The notes beneath the pieces are model-generated. The model had not been told where the DNA came from. It made no database searches and saw only the letters and a program-made list of their open reading frames with translations. From positions 186,001-250,000 of the forward strand of contig NZ_NPDL01000004.1 in the NCBI RefSeq assembly GCF_002811475.1: DNA of 64,000 nt. The letters run 5' to 3'. Source of the DNA: Leptospira hartskeerlii. Its GTDB lineage: Bacteria > Spirochaetota > Leptospiria > Leptospirales > Leptospiraceae. Below are positions 20,732 to 30,311 of this stretch, in pieces; positions within the stretch are counted from its first letter, which is position 1; every line of letters begins with the position of its first letter. A program made the position numbers and the translations under genes.

Positions 20732-22180
20732 CTAGAGTCCCAGCTTGGGTACTTTGGAAGGATCTATATCCGTTCCTAAAAATTCGTTTTTAAAAGATTT
20801 TTCCCATTCTGCGTCTTCAGAAGAAACACCTTTAGCCAGATCTTCTAGAGAAGAAAGTGGCCCTGCTTTTTGTTCTTGAGGAATTTCTTTCTTCTCATTA
20901 GACACAATTGGAGAAGGAGTCGGGGCTGCAGTTTGTATTTCTTTTGCCGGAGTAGGAGCTTGCTTTTTTGGAACTTCGAATGCGACGGATGCTGTGCCGG
21001 CGTCCTGATCTTGGATCATCAATATGAGATGATTGATCCTATCTACAAGTCCTGCAAGACTAGGTTTAGCTAGATCTTCCGTAAGTTTTTTGATCTGAAT
21101 CTCAATGAAAATTTTAATCTCAAAAGAGTTTCTTAAACGAAGAGTTTTAACTTTTTCGAATAATTCAAAAAGACGAAAAGAAAGTTTGTTCAACGCGATA
21201 GGGTCAACCGATTCGAAGTCCTTTCTCATCTTGATCAAATCTTCTCTAGGATAGTTTGCTGATTCGGAATCTGCTGCGGAATCTTTCACTAAACATACTG
21301 TATGAGTGAACTCGATCGAATCCCAAAGAAATTTGTATATGTCCTGACCTTCTTGGTATAAGTTCTCGATGATCTGTAATGACTTGGAAGAATTTTCTTC
21401 ATCTACCAGGCTCTTAATAAAATCGGATAAGAAATCGATCCCATGATAACCGATCATTTTTCTGATCTCGGATCCTAAGAGTTTATTATCTGTGAACACA
21501 AGAGCCTGCTCCATAAAGGAAAGCATATCTCTTACAGAGCCGTCACCCTTCTTCGCTACCCAAAACAATCCTTCCGAATCGTACTTTGTGTTTTCTTCCT
21601 TACATAAATTCTCCGCGTAATCTTGGAGTACGGATAAAGGAACTTTTTTAAAAATAAAGTCTTGGCAACGGGATAAAATTGTCTCTGGAATTTTATGGTA
21701 CTCTGTGGTTGCTAGAACGAAAACCACGTGAGCTGGAGGTTCTTCTAAAGTTTTTAAAAGTGCATTGAAGGATTGGTCAGTAAGCATGTGCACCTCATCT
21801 ATGATGTACACTTTGTATTTACCGCCCATCGGAGTGAATTTTACGTTATCTCTAAGTTCTCTGATATTTTCTATACCGCGGTTACTAGCAGCATCTATTT
21901 CAAGAACATCTCCGGAAATTCCTTTAGTGATCTCTTGGCAAGAATCGCACTGATTGCATGGCTCGTTATCGATAGGATTTTGGCAGTTTAATCTTTTTGC
22001 AAAGATCCTAGCGATTGTAGTTTTTCCAACACCACGAGGGCCGAAAAAAATATACGCATGACCTATCTTTCCGGATTTAACCGCGTTTTGTAATGCACCG
22101 ATCGCAAGATTCTGATGGATCACGTCCTGGAATCTTTGGGGACGATATTTGCGGGAGAGAACTTCGTGATTTCCGGCCAT
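20732..22180 (-). CDS. dnaX: DNA polymerase III gamma/tau subunit
   Basis: DnaX is the motor of the clamp loader. The 482-residue protein opens with [15 protein letters not shown] and has Walker [13 protein letters not shown] (about 47), a four-cysteine zinc module (about 66-84), Walker [25 protein letters not shown] (shown here by IIDEVHML at about 126) and the SRC sensor at about 169. The C-terminal third is proline- and charge-rich and short for a tau, so this may be a gamma-like form. I do not see an obvious A-rich slippery frameshift site. The next gene starts 11 bp downstream. Confidence 0.95.
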   Translation of the reverse strand: MAGNHEVLSRKYRPQRFQDVIHQNLAIGALQNAVKSGKIGHAYIFFGPRGVGKTTIARIFAKRLNCQNPIDNEPCNQCDSCQEITKGISGDVLEIDAASNRGIENIRELRDNVKFTPMGGKYKVYIIDEVHMLTDQSFNALLKTLEEPPAHVVFVLATTEYHKIPETILSRCQDFIFKKVPLSVLQDYAENLCKEENTKYDSEGLFWVAKKGDGSVRDMLSFMEQALVFTDNKLLGSEIRKMIGYHGIDFLSDFIKSLVDEENSSKSLQIIENLYQEGQDIYKFLWDSIEFTHTVCLVKDSAADSESANYPREDLIKMRKDFESVDPIALNKLSFRLFELFEKVKTLRLRNSFEIKIFIEIQIKKLTEDLAKPSLAGLVDRINHLILMIQDQDAGTASVAFEVPKKQAPTPAKEIQTAAPTPSPIVSNEKKEIPQEQKAGPLSSLEDLAKGVSSEDAEWEKSFKNEFLGTDIDPSKVPKLGL

Positions 22181-22239
22181 AGGTTGTAATTTTACCAGAT
22201 AGTATGGGACAAGAAAGAAGGAAAAGCCTAAAAGTCCGT

Positions 22240-22698
22240 CTAATTTCTCTTATCTTTGAAGAAAGTTTTGAATAACTCTGTGGTAGCTTCTGACTTAATT
22301 AGTACGAGTTCTGGAAAAAAATTTCTACTATAGATCGTTTCTAAAGGAAGGGAAGATATTCCTTCTCCCAATTTTGCGGGGACCAGATATGCTACTTTAG
22401 GGATTCTAGAAAGAAGAATAGAACCTCCACACATCAAACAAGGTTCCAATGTGGTTATGAGGATACAATCAGTGAGATATCTTTCCTTGCAGATCCGTTT
22501 TGCTTCAGAAATAGCGAGAACTTCGCTATGTAAGGAAGAATCTTCCGAAATTTCAACTGAGTTGAAAGCTTCACAGACTAAACTTCCGTTTTTGTAAATT
22601 TGTGTGAAACTAGGGATCTCATCGGACTTTTGAGTACGAATTTCCGCAAATCGGTCTAAAAAAACCTTAAGTAATGGCTCTATAATTTCTTGGCTCAT
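22240..22698 (-). CDS. tadA: Nucleoside/tRNA deaminase, TadA-like
   Basis: This 152-residue cytidine-deaminase-fold protein has the zinc motifs LHSEVLAI (about 71, HSE in place of the commoner HAE) and [13 protein letters not shown] (about 101). Most bacteria need one TadA to convert A34 to inosine in tRNA-Arg, and this is the only candidate in the window. The HSE change keeps the histidine ligand and the catalytic glutamate. The N-terminal 40 residues diverge from typical TadA, so guanine or cytosine deaminase activity is possible. Confidence 0.75.
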   Translation of the reverse strand: MSQEIIEPLLKVFLDRFAEIRTQKSDEIPSFTQIYKNGSLVCEAFNSVEISEDSSLHSEVLAISEAKRICKERYLTDCILITTLEPCLMCGGSILLSRIPKVAYLVPAKLGEGISSLPLETIYSRNFFPELVLIKSEATTELFKTFFKDKRN

Positions 22699-22771
22699 TT
22701 TCGGTTTCTATTTCCGTTTCCCTTTTAAATTCTTCTTGCTCTTAGCGTATGTAAATGGTTTTTTCTAGCGC

Positions 22772-24376
22772 ATGATTCTTTCGGCCAAATTGATGAGACC
22801 GGCCGGTTCTTCCGCAAAGTCCAATACTCTACTTATACGTTTAAATTCTCCTACGGGACCTGCTTCCGTTCAAAGGCAACCTTTAGTTTTAGGGCTAGCC
22901 TTGGACAGAAGTTGGTCCATGAAAGGAAGTAAGATGGATTCGGTGATCCAGGCATCTTCTTCCTTGGTCAATTGGTTGACCCGTCGCGATTTTTTAACCG
23001 CTGTTGCTTACGCAGAAGACGTTCAGGTCATCCAACCGCTAGTTCCTTTGGCCGAAAAAAATTCAGTCATTCATAGATTGAATTCTATCCAAGTGGGTAC
23101 TTCTACCAACCTAAGTGGCGGATGGCTTCATGTTCTGAGAACCTTAGAATTACATCCTATCGCTGATGGTTATAAAAGAGTTATCCTTCTTACTGATGGA
23201 AATCCAACATTAGGGATCAAGGATCCTGTTCAGCTCATCCAAATTGCAGCTGATGCTTATAAAAAAGGGATCAGCACAACTGTTATCGGTTTCGGTAACG
23301 ACTTCAACGAAATTCTTTTAAAAGAGATCGCAGAGTCCGGCGGAGGAAATTTCTACTACGTGGAAACTCCTGAAGAGACTGGAGATATATTCTTCAAAGA
23401 GTTTGGAGACATCGGGACCTTATACGCGCAATCTATCGAACTCAAAGTGGATTTTCCGAAAGGAATGGATTTTCTTGATATAGTCTCAGAAGTTTCTTCT
23501 TACCAAGAGCCTGACCCTGAAGAGACAGGACGTACTAAAACATTGGTATTAGAAGTCGGAGATATGAGAGCGGACGATGTAAAAAGTCTAGTGGTACAAC
23601 TTCGCCCAACTAAAAAGGAAACTCCTGCGAATATTAACATTTCTGCAAGTTATTATGAATTAACCGATGGCGCTAAGTTAGAACAGAAAACTATAGATAT
23701 TCCGTTAGATTGGAGCGATGACTCTGCCAAGGAAGATGCCGACGTAGTTGTCGAGGCTACGATCGCGAAAACCGGAAAAGGTTTAAGAAAAGCCGGAACA
23801 CTTCTGAAAGAAGGTTATACAGAAGAATCTATTGCGCTCTTGAATGATCTTATTAAAGACATTAATGAGAAGGAAGAATTAGCTCCGGAAGTTTTACAAA
23901 CTCTTGGCTTTCGGGTGAGTTCTTTAAAGAATCGGATCTTGGAAAATTCTCCTACGGCAGCAAAACATTTGGTGGCTTCAGCCTCCGAACTTCAATACGG
24001 AGCGATGGAAAACTTTCCGGACGATGGAGTGGAATACCACGATCAGATCTTTGCCTTCCGTACGAATGAAGATATAGATCTTTATAAATGCCCTGAGATT
24101 AAAACTGCGATCCAAGAAAAGATGAAAGAAGGTTACAGATACATAGTATTTAATCTGGCTAAATCCTCTTATATTGACTCTTCTGCGATCGGTATGTTAA
24201 TACAAATCGCAGGTTGGCTTAGAAAAAGAGGCGGAGAATTGATCGTTAGTAATCTAAGATCTTCCGTTAAAAAAGTATTCTCGATCACTCGATTAGAATC
24301 TCATATTCGCGCTTCTGAAACGGAAGAAGAGGCCCAAAGTTTATTAAAGGCCTGGATAGAAAGTAAGGCGGTTTAG
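22772..24376 (+). CDS. VWA-STAS fusion protein
   Basis: This 534-residue cytoplasmic protein (no signal peptide) joins two domains rarely found together. Residues about 40-220 form a von Willebrand A domain with a MIDAS motif LDRSWSMKG (DxSxS) and [10 protein letters not shown]. The middle is beta-rich and helical. The last ~110 residues form a STAS domain with [19 protein letters not shown], where the serine before AIGML is the phosphorylation site in anti-sigma-factor antagonists. This suggests a partner-switching regulator whose output is coupled to a metal-dependent adhesion domain. SpoIIE-type phosphatases, which act on STAS proteins, occur in the window (60.8 kb), but no direct link is shown. 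Confidence 0.85.
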   Translation: MILSAKLMRPAGSSAKSNTLLIRLNSPTGPASVQRQPLVLGLALDRSWSMKGSKMDSVIQASSSLVNWLTRRDFLTAVAYAEDVQVIQPLVPLAEKNSVIHRLNSIQVGTSTNLSGGWLHVLRTLELHPIADGYKRVILLTDGNPTLGIKDPVQLIQIAADAYKKGISTTVIGFGNDFNEILLKEIAESGGGNFYYVETPEETGDIFFKEFGDIGTLYAQSIELKVDFPKGMDFLDIVSEVSSYQEPDPEETGRTKTLVLEVGDMRADDVKSLVVQLRPTKKETPANINISASYYELTDGAKLEQKTIDIPLDWSDDSAKEDADVVVEATIAKTGKGLRKAGTLLKEGYTEESIALLNDLIKDINEKEELAPEVLQTLGFRVSSLKNRILENSPTAAKHLVASASELQYGAMENFPDDGVEYHDQIFAFRTNEDIDLYKCPEIKTAIQEKMKEGYRYIVFNLAKSSYIDSSAIGMLIQIAGWLRKRGGELIVSNLRSSVKKVFSITRLESHIRASETEEEAQSLLKAWIESKAV

Positions 24377-24585
24377 CTTAGTGCGCTTTCCGCCGCAAGT
24401 ATTGCATCTTTGACTTCCGAGTATAATCCGACCGGGATCGCGATCCCTTTTTGGGTAGGTTTGTATTCACCTTCGCTGTCTGTGTACCAAACTCTTAAGT
24501 TCAGATATTTATTTCCTTTAAATTCTGAAATTTCGACTCGGATGATCTCACCTTTGCCTTTATCGATATCTCGGATTACGCTCAT
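24373..24585 (-). CDS. Small PC4/p15-like single-stranded-DNA-binding protein
   Basis: This 70-residue protein resembles the PC4 (p15) coactivator fold. It has a basic N-terminal stretch ([20 protein letters not shown]), a strand KYLNLRVWY followed by the acidic turn TDSEGEY, and [17 protein letters not shown] as the C-terminal helix. Bacterial members bind single-stranded DNA. It is monocistronic, convergent with the VWA-STAS gene (4-bp overlap, TTAG) and upstream of nothing obvious. The family call is from pattern memory and is moderately sure. Confidence 0.75.
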   Translation of the reverse strand: MSVIRDIDKGKGEIIRVEISEFKGNKYLNLRVWYTDSEGEYKPTQKGIAIPVGLYSEVKDAILAAESALS

Positions 24586-24647
24586 AGTTTTCCCTTCCTG
24601 ACGGCAAAAGACTAAATTCCCGGTTTTGGATTTCCAGTCGTTTTCGA

Positions 24648-24675
24648 AATAAAAAAGGCTCCCGTAGGAGCCTTT
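24648..24675 (-). terminator. Intrinsic terminator after the FNR gene
   Basis: On the minus strand AAAGGCTCC pairs with GGAGCCTTT (9 bp) around a 4-base loop, and a T-run follows. It lies 25 bp past the FNR stop. Confidence 0.88.
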
Positions 24676-24700
24676 ACTTAGAAAAATTTTAGAAAATCGA

Positions 24701-25633
24701 TCAGTAGGTTTCCACGAATAATTGGTGGGCGCCTTCCAGATGATGTTTGTATTCTTCGTAAGTTCCGGAGTTTCCGTCGATCTTTTGGATCTCTTCGATT
24801 ACTCCTTTTTCCATTCCTTTCGGACCACCGCAGATATAGAAACGTCCACCGGAAGAGAGAACTTTTTTAACTTCCGCTTCTAACATTCTAACTCTGTGAG
24901 AGATATACATTCTTCCGCCGTCGAAAGGATTGTTTTCTTCTCTGGAAATAGCGGTAACCAATTTGAAATTAGGGAACTTCTTCTCTAATCCTCTTAGGTA
25001 ATCCATCATTACTAACTCATCGGAGTAAGGTGCTCCGTATACAAGAGTAACATTACCAGTGAAGTTAATAAGTTTATGTTCAAGAAGTTCTTCGCTCATT
25101 CCAACAAATGGAGCGATACCGGTTCCAGTTGCGAGGAACATGATGTCTCCGGAGAAGTCAGTGTTTGGAAGAAGGAATTTTTTTCCGGAAGGTCCGGTCA
25201 TCACTACTTCGTCACCTTCTTTCAGATCACAAACGTAATTAGAACAAACTCCTTTGAACTGAACGTTTCCTTCCGCATCATAAACATTATCTCTTTTGAT
25301 AATGAATTCGATCGTATCTTCTTTCATTCCGAAAGAGTAACTAGGAGAAGCGATTGAGTATAAACGCACTGTGTAGGCTGCGTCTGCTAAACCCTTTGCT
25401 TTTTTCTCAGGGTCTTCTCCAGGAGGAATGATACCGCCGGATTGTCCGATCAAATAAGGATACTGGCCATGGTCGATTGCTATAGTAATTCTATGAATTA
25501 AGGACTCGCCTTCTTTTTTAGGTCTTTTACCTTTTCCAGTTTCTGGAGTAAGTAAAACATTACTGATAACCTTAGCTTTTAGCGGGTTTGATTTTTTGAA
25601 TATATTGATTTGCGGCTCTCTAACGGGCTTCAT
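24701..25633 (-). CDS. Ferredoxin-NADP+ reductase, plant-plastid type
   Basis: This 310-residue FAD enzyme transfers electrons between ferredoxin and NADP(H). The FAD-binding motif [13 protein letters not shown] (about 89) and the segment [16 protein letters not shown] (about 126) are hallmarks of plastidic-class FNR, and the NADP fold starts at [14 protein letters not shown] (about 165). It ends in FVETY, with the terminal tyrosine that stacks on the flavin. Leptospira is known to carry such a plant-like enzyme; most bacteria have other FNR classes. There is no transit peptide. It has its own terminator and is divergent from lpxD. Confidence 0.93.
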   Translation of the reverse strand: MKPVREPQINIFKKSNPLKAKVISNVLLTPETGKGKRPKKEGESLIHRITIAIDHGQYPYLIGQSGGIIPPGEDPEKKAKGLADAAYTVRLYSIASPSYSFGMKEDTIEFIIKRDNVYDAEGNVQFKGVCSNYVCDLKEGDEVVMTGPSGKKFLLPNTDFSGDIMFLATGTGIAPFVGMSEELLEHKLINFTGNVTLVYGAPYSDELVMMDYLRGLEKKFPNFKLVTAISREENNPFDGGRMYISHRVRMLEAEVKKVLSSGGRFYICGGPKGMEKGVIEEIQKIDGNSGTYEEYKHHLEGAHQLFVETY

Positions 25634-25762
25634 AGGCGGGCTGGATCCTGATGTCGATTTCTAATGTATTACAGATTTTTTTCGGAAGCTAATTCGTCAA
25701 ACGGGATATTTCCAAAGGAAGAAGGGTCATTTTTCCGTATTATGTCTTCTTTATCTTTAATC

Positions 25763-25805
25763 CTTAGATAAGTACCTCTCTATGATATACATTAGCTTAT
25801 CTAAG
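25763..25805. repeat. Inverted repeat between the FNR gene and lpxD
   Basis: CTTAGATAAG (25763-25772) and its exact complement CTTATCTAAG (25796-25805) are separated by 23 bases in the divergent promoter region. It could be a regulator-binding site for either gene. The half-site resembles the TAGATAAG repeats near dnaA. Confidence 0.5.
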
Positions 25806-25890
25806 TAATTCGTTCTGAAATTTCGGATAGATCCGAATTCGATCCATGGATACGTTGGCAGATACTAAAAGTCTAGGAAAGAGGGTCTTA

Positions 25891-26943
25891 ATGGCTAGAT
25901 ATACCTTGGAAGAACTGGCTTCCAAAATTTCCGGAGCAAAAATAGAAAATTGCGCGGACCCCAAAAAAGTTCAGGTGGAATCCGTTTCTCCGATTAACCC
26001 GGGAGTTACGAACAGCATTAGTTTTCTCGCAAATAAGAAGATGTTAAACGAGGCTAAGAAGACAGCCTCTACTATCATCCTTACTACTTCCGAGTTTGCA
26101 AAGGAATTAGAAGTGCCTTGTTTGGTTGTAGATAAACCGGATCTAATACTTGCTCAGGTCTTAGATCTGATCTATCCTCCTCATAAGTTCGAAAACAAAG
26201 TAGAAGCGAATGCATTCGTTCATCCTAAAGCAAAGATCGGTAAAAATTGTTATATAGGAAATTTTGCATCCGTTGGAGAAGATGCTGAGATCGGAGACAA
26301 CTCTGTCCTAGAAGATGGAGTTCGTATCGGAAGAGGGGCAAGAGTCGGAGAAGGTTCCCATATAGGGCCGAATAACGTGATCCACCACGGAGTCATTATA
26401 GGAAAAAGATTTAGATCTTTCGGAAATTGTACTATTGGCGGAGATGGATTCAGATTTGTATTTGCAAACGGTAAACACAACAAGATCCCTCAAGTCGGAA
26501 CAGTGATTGTGGGAGATGATGTTGAGATGGGTTCCAATAGCGCAATCGATAGAGGCGGTCTGGAAAACACAATCATTGGCGACGGCTGTAAATTCGATAA
26601 CCTAGTTCATATCGGTCACAACTGTGTATTAGGAAAGAATGTTGTAATTGCGGGTTACACTGGTGTCGCAGGTTCTACAACGATAGGAGATAACGTTACT
26701 ATCGGCGGAGGTTGTGGCATCGCGGATCATCTTAGCATCCCAAGCGGGACAATCGTAGGTGGAGGAACTTCTGTCAGAAATACTCTCACTAAGCCTGATA
26801 TCTATGTGGGCTGGGACTATGGACTAACTTTCCCGGAGTTCCAAAAACTCAGAGTGAATATCAAGAACGTGGTCAATTTCCAAAAATGGGCCAGAAGAAT
26901 AAAGGCTATAGAGTCCAAACTCGGTCTTAACTCCGAGGAATAA
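25891..26943 (+). CDS. lpxD: UDP-3-O-acylglucosamine N-acyltransferase LpxD
   Basis: LpxD adds the second acyl chain in lipid A synthesis, on the inner face of the membrane. The protein of 350 residues has an N-terminal substrate domain and a left-handed beta-helix of hexapeptide repeats (IGKNCYIGNFASVGEDAEIG and similar). The catalytic histidine is probably the one in VHIGHNCVLG. The frame is open to an ATG at 25846, but I start at 25891 because AGAGGG lies 5 bases upstream, while the earlier ATG has no ribosome site. Some Leptospira have a second lpxD; it is not in this window. The usual lpxA/fabZ neighbours are absent. Confidence 0.93.
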   Translation: MARYTLEELASKISGAKIENCADPKKVQVESVSPINPGVTNSISFLANKKMLNEAKKTASTIILTTSEFAKELEVPCLVVDKPDLILAQVLDLIYPPHKFENKVEANAFVHPKAKIGKNCYIGNFASVGEDAEIGDNSVLEDGVRIGRGARVGEGSHIGPNNVIHHGVIIGKRFRSFGNCTIGGDGFRFVFANGKHNKIPQVGTVIVGDDVEMGSNSAIDRGGLENTIIGDGCKFDNLVHIGHNCVLGKNVVIAGYTGVAGSTTIGDNVTIGGGCGIADHLSIPSGTIVGGGTSVRNTLTKPDIYVGWDYGLTFPEFQKLRVNIKNVVNFQKWARRIKAIESKLGLNSEE

Positions 26944-26974
26944 GCTATAATCTAAAGTGGCCCCGATTCGAGAT

Positions 26975-27016
26975 ACTCAGCTTAGAATCGCCTAAATCAA
27001 GGATTCTAAGCTGAGT
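26975..27016. other. Perfect 15-bp hairpin downstream of lpxD
   Basis: ACTCAGCTTAGAATC (26975-26989) and its exact reverse complement (27002-27016) enclose a 12-base loop. It could end lpxD transcription, but the following bases are not a T-run, so it may instead be a processing site, an RNA stabiliser or a small RNA element. Confidence 0.6.
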
Positions 27017-27047
27017 CCAAAATCTTTCCGAATTATGTCCAATAGGC

Positions 27048-27076
27048 TTGACATGGTTCGGAGAAGGTTCAATTCT
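27048..27076 (+). promoter_or_regulatory. Candidate promoter for the small gene at 27105
   Basis: A perfect -35 box TTGACA at 27048-27053 is followed, after 17 bases, by AATTCT (27071-27076), a weak -10. Position suits a transcript that starts about 20 bases before the ribosome site of the small gene. Confidence 0.4.
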
Positions 27077-27104
27077 TCGCCTTATCCCAATCCGGAGGCT
27101 AGCC

Positions 27105-27284
27105 TTGAATACCCGACCCAATACTGAGGTCTTGGACCATATTCCAAACTCCCAGATTTCCGGGCGGGACTTTCCTCAAATAAATAGATTAGGAAAGTTG
27201 TTGGATTCTTATGCGGACAATTTGCTGGAACCACATTCACAAAAAGTGGTGCTTATCAGCGAATTAAGATATACCCGCAATTAA
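27105..27284 (+). CDS. Predicted small protein (59 residues), unknown
   Basis: This short frame begins at a TTG with GGAGG 6 bases upstream, the best ribosome site nearby, and lies behind a TTGACA promoter-like box at 27048. The 59-residue product starts MNTRPNTEVLDHIPNSQ and ends LISELRYTRN; it is polar, has no signal or membrane segment, and matches no family I know. It sits between lpxD and the MFS gene. Composition looks protein-like, but a chance frame cannot be excluded. Confidence 0.45.
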   Translation: MNTRPNTEVLDHIPNSQISGRDFPQINRLGKLLDSYADNLLEPHSQKVVLISELRYTRN

Positions 27285-27305
27285 ACAAAAACAGATCTTT
27301 GATAA

Positions 27306-27323
27306 GACCCGAATTCTCGGGTC
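27306..27323. terminator. Possible terminator hairpin between convergent genes
   Basis: GACCCGA pairs with TCGGGTC (7 bp) around ATTC. It lies between the end of the small gene and the end of the MFS gene. Neither strand has a good T-run, so this is a weak call. Confidence 0.35.
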
Positions 27324-27359
27324 CATCATTCCTTCTTCTCATTTTATCAAGAAAGAATA

Positions 27360-28553
27360 TTAAGATTCTTTAATTCTTTTATGAGCTTTTCCAAAGAAAA
27401 ATAGAGAAGCTAAAGACATAACGCCGGAAATCGACATCACTGCGATCATCGGATAAGCGGTTCCGTCATGAAGAAGGCTAACTGCCGCAGTGGAAACGGC
27501 ACCGAATACCATCTGCAATGCTCCCATTAAAGCGGATGCACTTCCTGCATTTTTTGAAAAAGGGGCCATTGCAAGTGCAGAAGCATTCGGAACAATAAGT
27601 CCGAAAGCGCTCACTAAGAAGAAGATCAAAACAAGCATAGGAATAAATCCTAGGCCAAAAATTTGGAAGATCACAAGCAAAGAACAAAGTATCAAATAGG
27701 AATATCCGACATACTTAACAATTGTTGCCGCTTCGAATTTTTTAAGAAGAATACGATTGATCTGACTTGAGAGGATCAAACCGAAAGCGTTAAATCCAAA
27801 TAAATAGCTATATTCAGTTTGAGTGAGTCCGTTCAAAACCATGAACACGAACGGAGAACCTCCTATGTAGGCAAACATTACTGAGGCGGAAAATCCGGAA
27901 CTAAGTACATATGTTTTGAAGATCGGATTGGAAAAGACTTCAATATATTCTTTGATCACTGGAGCAATCTTAAGAGAAATAGAAGAATCTCCTCCTTTGG
28001 AGTCTTGAAATATCAAGACTGACCCAAAAAGCATCAAAGTAGAAATTCCCGTAAGAGTAAAAAATATCCAGTTCCAACTTGCAAACTGTAAAAGAAGTCC
28101 GCCTACGGTAGGAGCAAGTATCGGAGCGATTCCCATTACTAAAATGATCTGAGAAAAGACTTTAGCTCCTTCATGAGGAGAGAACACATCTCTTACGACT
28201 GCCCTTGGGATTACCATTCCTGCGCAAGCGCCCAAGGATTGTAAAAAGCGGAAGAAAATTAATGCATTAACTGAATTCGAAAATCCGCAAGCTAATGAAC
28301 TCATTATGTATAGCGTAAGACCAATGAGCAAAGGAATCTTACGGCCGAAACGATCTATGATCGGCCCATAAAATAATTGTCCGAAGGAAATTCCAAAAAA
28401 GAAACTAGTTAACGTTAGTTGCACGTCTGAGATTGGAGTTCCAAGATCTTTTGCAATCTCATTCATACCCGGAAGATACATGTCGATCGAAAAAGGTGCA
28501 ATTGCAGTCAAAGCCCCAAGTACTAGGATTAAAATGCCGTTAGATTTGCTCAC
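27360..28553 (-). CDS. MFS drug exporter, Bcr/CflA family
   Basis: This 397-residue inner-membrane protein has about 12 hydrophobic segments. The N-terminal motif ALTAIAPFSIDMYLPGMNEIA is typical of Bcr/CflA proteins (bicyclomycin and chloramphenicol exporters), and the loop after helix 2 has GPIIDRFGRKIPLL, the major-facilitator signature. The substrate is not known. It ends close to the start of nothing on its strand; the upstream acyl-CoA synthetase gene stops 31 bp away, so the two may be co-transcribed. Confidence 0.88.
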   Translation of the reverse strand: MSKSNGILILVLGALTAIAPFSIDMYLPGMNEIAKDLGTPISDVQLTLTSFFFGISFGQLFYGPIIDRFGRKIPLLIGLTLYIMSSLACGFSNSVNALIFFRFLQSLGACAGMVIPRAVVRDVFSPHEGAKVFSQIILVMGIAPILAPTVGGLLLQFASWNWIFFTLTGISTLMLFGSVLIFQDSKGGDSSISLKIAPVIKEYIEVFSNPIFKTYVLSSGFSASVMFAYIGGSPFVFMVLNGLTQTEYSYLFGFNAFGLILSSQINRILLKKFEAATIVKYVGYSYLILCSLLVIFQIFGLGFIPMLVLIFFLVSAFGLIVPNASALAMAPFSKNAGSASALMGALQMVFGAVSTAAVSLLHDGTAYPMIAVMSISGVMSLASLFFFGKAHKRIKES

Positions 28554-28584
28554 TCTCCTAGAATTGGATGGGAATACTAGCGGT

Positions 28585-30198
28585 CTATTCTTCTAATTCT
28601 TTTCTTAGAATTTTCTTATCGAACTTGCCTACGCTTGTCTTTGGAATTGCAGAAACCGACCGAATATCATCTATCTTTGGTAATTGCCAGTGAGCAAAAT
28701 GATCTTTCAGTCGATCATGGATCTTCTTCGGATCTACTTCTTTACCTTCTAGAGGAACCACAAAGATTACTGGGGCCTCGTCTCTTACTGGATCCTTTCT
28801 TCCTACAACTGCTGCTTCTAGAACATCCGGATCTGCCATAACAAGATTTTCCATATCTACTGAAGAGATCCATTCTCCTCTTGTTTTGATTAGATCTTTT
28901 TTGCGATCTGTGATTTGCATGTAACCGAATTCATCAAGGACTACAACGTCTCCTGTGCGGAACCAACCGTCGGAGGTAAAAGATTCGGAAGATTCCCCGC
29001 TTTTATAAGATGCAGCGATCCAAGGTCCTCGTACTAAAAGTTCACCGGGAGTTTTTCCATCTTTTGGAACATCTGTACCGTTATCATCGATTGCACGGAT
29101 CTCTACCCCGGGGACAGGCACACCTTGTTTAGCTCTGTAAGAATATCTTTTACTATCATCCCAATTTTTCATAAAACCGCGAAGATGAGAGACAGTTCCA
29201 ACGGGAGAAGTTTCGGTCATTCCCCAAGCGTGAAGAATGGAGATCCCGAACTCTTTTTCAAAACCTTCGATTAGACCCCGAGGCGCGGCTGAACCACCGA
29301 CTACCATAGTATGGAGTTTCAGATTATATTTCGTTTTCTTTAAGTGTTGATAGAGAACATTCCAAACTGTAGGAACTCCCGCTGTTAATGTAACTTCTTC
29401 AGATTCTAATAATTCCGCAAGCGCAGCTCCTAAAAGATGTTTTCCGGGAAATACTAACTTACATCCGGTCATCACTGAAGCAAAAGGAATTCCCCAAGAA
29501 TTTACATGGAACATCGGAACTACCGGAAGGACAGTTTCTGATTCTCTAATACACAATGCGTCTCCCATGCATATTGACATAGAATGTAAAAATGTGGATC
29601 TATGAGAATAAACTACTCCTTTCGGATTCCCCGTCGTTCCGGAAGTATAGCAAATTCCTGCTGCTTCGAACTCATCTATAATTTCGAAATTTTCAACCTC
29701 ATCTCCTGTTTTCAAAAAATCTTCATACGAGATCGCATTTGGAAGATTCGGGAAAGGAATATTCTCCTTGTCATCGATGATGATAAACTTTTGGACTCCG
29801 TGGATTTGACTTAGATTCTTTTCGATCGCAGTAGCTAAAGATTTATCTACAAAGATAAATTTATCCTTAGCTTCGTTGATGATATAAGTAAGTTGTTCCG
29901 GAAATAATCGAATATTGATCGTATGAAGAACTGCTCGAATACTCGGGATTGCAAAATATAATTCCAAGTGAACGGAATGATTTAAACAAAAAGTGGCGAT
30001 TGCTTCTCCGGGTTTTACACCCGCTTTTCGTAATGCACTCATCAAACGGATCGTTCTTTTGTAAAATTCTCCGTAAGTTAATCTTTGGATGGAATTATCA
30101 TGCCATTTGGTTACGATTTCCTTATGAGGATGAACCTCTTTTGCTCTTTTTAAAATGGAAGGCAAAACCAGTGGATAATCCATCATTGTGGAACGCAT
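28585..30198 (-). CDS. Fatty-acid-CoA ligase (AMP-binding)
   Basis: This 537-residue adenylate-forming enzyme probably activates medium- or long-chain fatty acids to acyl-CoA; Leptospira uses fatty acids as its main carbon source. It has the AMP-binding signature [17 protein letters not shown] (about 184), [12 protein letters not shown] (about 315), GWFRTGDVV (about 410) and the catalytic lysine region [13 protein letters not shown] (about 520). Length matches fadD3-like ligases. Chain-length preference cannot be read. It is followed by an MFS gene 31 bp downstream. Confidence 0.88.
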   Translation of the reverse strand: MRSTMMDYPLVLPSILKRAKEVHPHKEIVTKWHDNSIQRLTYGEFYKRTIRLMSALRKAGVKPGEAIATFCLNHSVHLELYFAIPSIRAVLHTINIRLFPEQLTYIINEAKDKFIFVDKSLATAIEKNLSQIHGVQKFIIIDDKENIPFPNLPNAISYEDFLKTGDEVENFEIIDEFEAAGICYTSGTTGNPKGVVYSHRSTFLHSMSICMGDALCIRESETVLPVVPMFHVNSWGIPFASVMTGCKLVFPGKHLLGAALAELLESEEVTLTAGVPTVWNVLYQHLKKTKYNLKLHTMVVGGSAAPRGLIEGFEKEFGISILHAWGMTETSPVGTVSHLRGFMKNWDDSKRYSYRAKQGVPVPGVEIRAIDDNGTDVPKDGKTPGELLVRGPWIAASYKSGESSESFTSDGWFRTGDVVVLDEFGYMQITDRKKDLIKTRGEWISSVDMENLVMADPDVLEAAVVGRKDPVRDEAPVIFVVPLEGKEVDPKKIHDRLKDHFAHWQLPKIDDIRSVSAIPKTSVGKFDKKILRKELEE

Positions 30199-30311
30199 AA
30201 ACTTCTCCGCATAAATTGTCGGGCCAAGATTATTGCATTGAATTAGTTGAGGTCAAGAAGAATCGAAAGAATTGTAAATTGTTTTATCTCTAAACAAAGT
30301 TAGTCGAAGAT

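Noticed and set aside
20732..22180. Programmed frameshift in dnaX
   Set aside because: I see no A-rich slippery sequence followed by a stem in the expected place.
22240..22698. Pseudogene status for the TadA-like gene because of HSE in place of HAE
   Set aside because: The zinc histidine and catalytic glutamate are both kept, and the frame is intact.
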